Assembly (NCBI GenBank): GCA_022793555.1 | Contig: JAAWDB010000115.1 | Location: 1 to 7,030 of the forward strand | DNA: 7,030 nucleotides | Origin: Bacilli bacterium | GTDB taxonomy: Bacteria > Bacillota_I > Bacilli_A > RF39 > UBA660 | Direction of reading: 5' to 3' | In this document: positions 5,738 through 7,030 of the stretch, piece by piece | How the letters are laid out: every line of letters begins with the position of its first letter | How positions within the stretch are numbered: position 1 is the stretch's first letter | Made by a program: the position numbers and the translations under genes | The notes under the pieces: generated by a model | Database searches by the model: none | Seen by the model: only the letters and a program-made list of their open reading frames with translations | What the model was told of the DNA's origin: nothing

Positions 5738-7030
5738 ATTCTTCATTCATTTCTATTTCTTCACTAATTGGATTTTCGTCCATTAATTTTTCTTCTAAAA
5801 CTTCACTTGGTTCATCATCCATGAATTCTTTTTCAAGAATCATATTAATATCACTATATTGTTTTGCACCTGTTCCCGCAGGAATAAGTTTACCAATAAT
5901 AACGTTTTCTTTTAATCCTCTTAAATAATCAACTTTTCCTTTAATAGCAGCATCAGTTAAAACTCGGGTTGTTTCTTGGAAAGAAGCTGCTGATAAGAAG
6001 GAATCAGTTTCTAGAGAACTTTTTGTAATACCAAGCATGATTGGACGACCCTTTGCAGGAATACCACCACGTAAGATTACTGGTTTATTTGCTTCTGTAA
6101 AGTCATGTAGAGAAATGGTTAAACCTTCTACTAATTCGGTATCCCCTGCATCAATGATTCGAACTTTACTAATCATACGTTTTACAATTAATTCAATATT
6201 TTTATAGGAAATATAAAAACCTTGTAATTTATAAAACATTTGAATTTCTTTTAATATGTATTCTTGAGCTGTAATTGGATCAGTTACAGCAAGTAATTCT
6301 TTTGGACTAATCGCACCTTCGGTTAATTTGTCTCCAGCAACGACAGCATCACCCACAGCAACACGTAATTTCATATTGTAATTGGTTACATGTTCTCTTG
6401 CTTCAACATCGTTTTCCACAACAATTTTATATTTTCCATTATCTTCTTTAATGGATGCAACTTTACCGTTAATTTCAGAGATGGTTGCTTTTCCTTTTGG
6501 ATTTCTTGCTTCAAATAGTTCTTCAACTCTTGGAAGACCTTGAGTAATATCGTCGCCACCTGCAACTCCTCCAGTATGGAATGTACGCATGGTTAACTGA
6601 GTTCCTGGTTCACCAATTGATTGTGCAGCCATAATACCAACGGCTTCACCAGTTTCTACAAGGTTACCAGTAGCAAGGTTACGACCATAACATTTTTGAC
6701 AAACGCCATTTGGAGTTTTACAAGTTAAGGCACTACGTATTTCAACACGTGTAATTCCGGCATCTTCAATCTTTTTCACGATATTCTCGGTAATCATCTC
6801 ACCTTTATCTAAAATCATTGCTTTGGTTTCTGGATGAATGATTTTTTGAGCACTATAACGTCCTAGGATACGTTCTCCAAGAGATTCAATTACAGAACCA
6901 TCTTTGTCATTTACTAAATCGTAAACTTCGACACCATGAATTGATCCACAGTCAAATTCTTTAACGATGATATCCTGAGCAACATCAACTAAACGACGAG
7001 TTAAGTATCCAGAGTCTGCAGTACGAAGTG
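5736..7030 (-). CDS. rpoC: DNA-directed RNA polymerase subunit beta-prime, C-terminal part (5' end outside window)
   Basis: This is the C-terminal part of the beta-prime subunit of RNA polymerase, which carries much of the catalytic centre of the core enzyme. The frame stays open to the window edge, giving 430 complete codons; the first whole codon is at 7028-7026. Visible residues 4-14 ([11 protein letters not shown]) are a universal RpoC signature. Four cysteines, C27 (DCGS), C103, C110 and C113 ([11 protein letters not shown]), match the second zinc site. Residues 127-153 ([18 protein letters not shown], then TMRTFHTGG) are the trigger-loop region. The chain continues directly into [15 protein letters not shown] without the large trigger-loop insertion found in E. 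coli. Near the C-terminus are [17 protein letters not shown] and [11 protein letters not shown], both typical of the family, followed by an acidic tail of about 35 residues that ends at a TAA stop. Identity is certain. A methionine at 6818 is internal and is not a start. Confidence 0.98.
   Translation of the reverse strand, partial: LRTADSGYLTRRLVDVAQDIIVKEFDCGSIHGVEVYDLVNDKDGSVIESLGERILGRYSAQKIIHPETKAMILDKGEMITENIVKKIEDAGITRVEIRSALTCKTPNGVCQKCYGRNLATGNLVETGEAVGIMAAQSIGEPGTQLTMRTFHTGGVAGGDDITQGLPRVEELFEARNPKGKATISEINGKVASIKEDNGKYKIVVENDVEAREHVTNYNMKLRVAVGDAVVAGDKLTEGAISPKELLAVTDPITAQEYILKEIQMFYKLQGFYISYKNIELIVKRMISKVRIIDAGDTELVEGLTISLHDFTEANKPVILRGGIPAKGRPIMLGITKSSLETDSFLSAASFQETTRVLTDAAIKGKVDYLRGLKENVIIGKLIPAGTGAKQYSDINMILEKEFMDDEPSEVLEEKLMDENPISEEIEMNEE

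Noticed and set aside
5683..5928. Plus-strand 81-codon open frame
   Set aside because: It crosses the rpoC terminator and is antisense to the rpoC C-terminus; Ser/Phe-rich shadow of an acidic coding region.
1..7030. Alternative genetic code with TGA as Trp, common in Mollicutes
   Set aside because: All long frames contain TGG for Trp and no internal TGA, and the nucleotidase gene ends at TGA within an ATGA overlap.
1..7030. CRISPR array, tRNA, rRNA, insertion sequence, phage or defence genes
   Set aside because: No regularly spaced repeats, tRNA-like cloverleaf, transposase or nuclease-type motifs were seen. The window is almost filled by core genes.

Overview
The window is AT-rich and every gene lies on the minus strand, so transcription runs from high to low coordinates. 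EzrA, a septation regulator known only from Bacillota, together with the ezrA / nifZ-type desulfurase / thiI gene group, points to a low-GC Bacillota (Bacilli-like) chromosome, possibly an uncultured gut-type lineage. The standard bacterial code fits: all long frames are free of internal TGA, Trp is TGG, and one gene appears to stop at TGA. I cannot name the species.

Layout in transcription order. (1) 7030-5736: the C-terminal 430 or so codons of rpoC, cut by the window edge, ending in an intrinsic terminator whose stem overlaps the stop codon. (2) 5664-5074: a 196-residue soluble protein I do not recognise, with its own extended -10 promoter. (3) 4969-3251 ezrA, 3243-2662 a HAD-family 5'(3')-nucleotidase-like gene, and 2665-1535 a NifS/IscS-type cysteine desulfurase. 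These form a tight operon led by an extended -10 promoter and closed by a terminator just after the desulfurase. (4) 1462-275: thiI, which has its own promoter; the -35 of that promoter sits inside the preceding terminator hairpin. (5) 274-1: non-coding, with a terminator for the thiI transcript, a 14-bp direct repeat and a short palindrome.

Functionally, the desulfurase and ThiI form a sulfur-relay pair. The desulfurase makes a persulfide from cysteine, and the rhodanese-less ThiI uses it for 4-thiouridine in tRNA and possibly for thiamine thiazole synthesis. EzrA is a membrane-anchored regulator of FtsZ ring assembly. The nucleotidase-like protein probably trims nucleotides, but its substrate is not shown. 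RpoC is the beta-prime subunit of RNA polymerase.

The window is mostly ordinary core genome. I found no defence system, mobile element, CRISPR array or RNA gene. The points worth a second look are the unrecognised gene between rpoC and ezrA, the break in the usual rpoC-to-ribosomal-protein gene order, the promoter threaded through a terminator ahead of thiI, and the repeats downstream of thiI.
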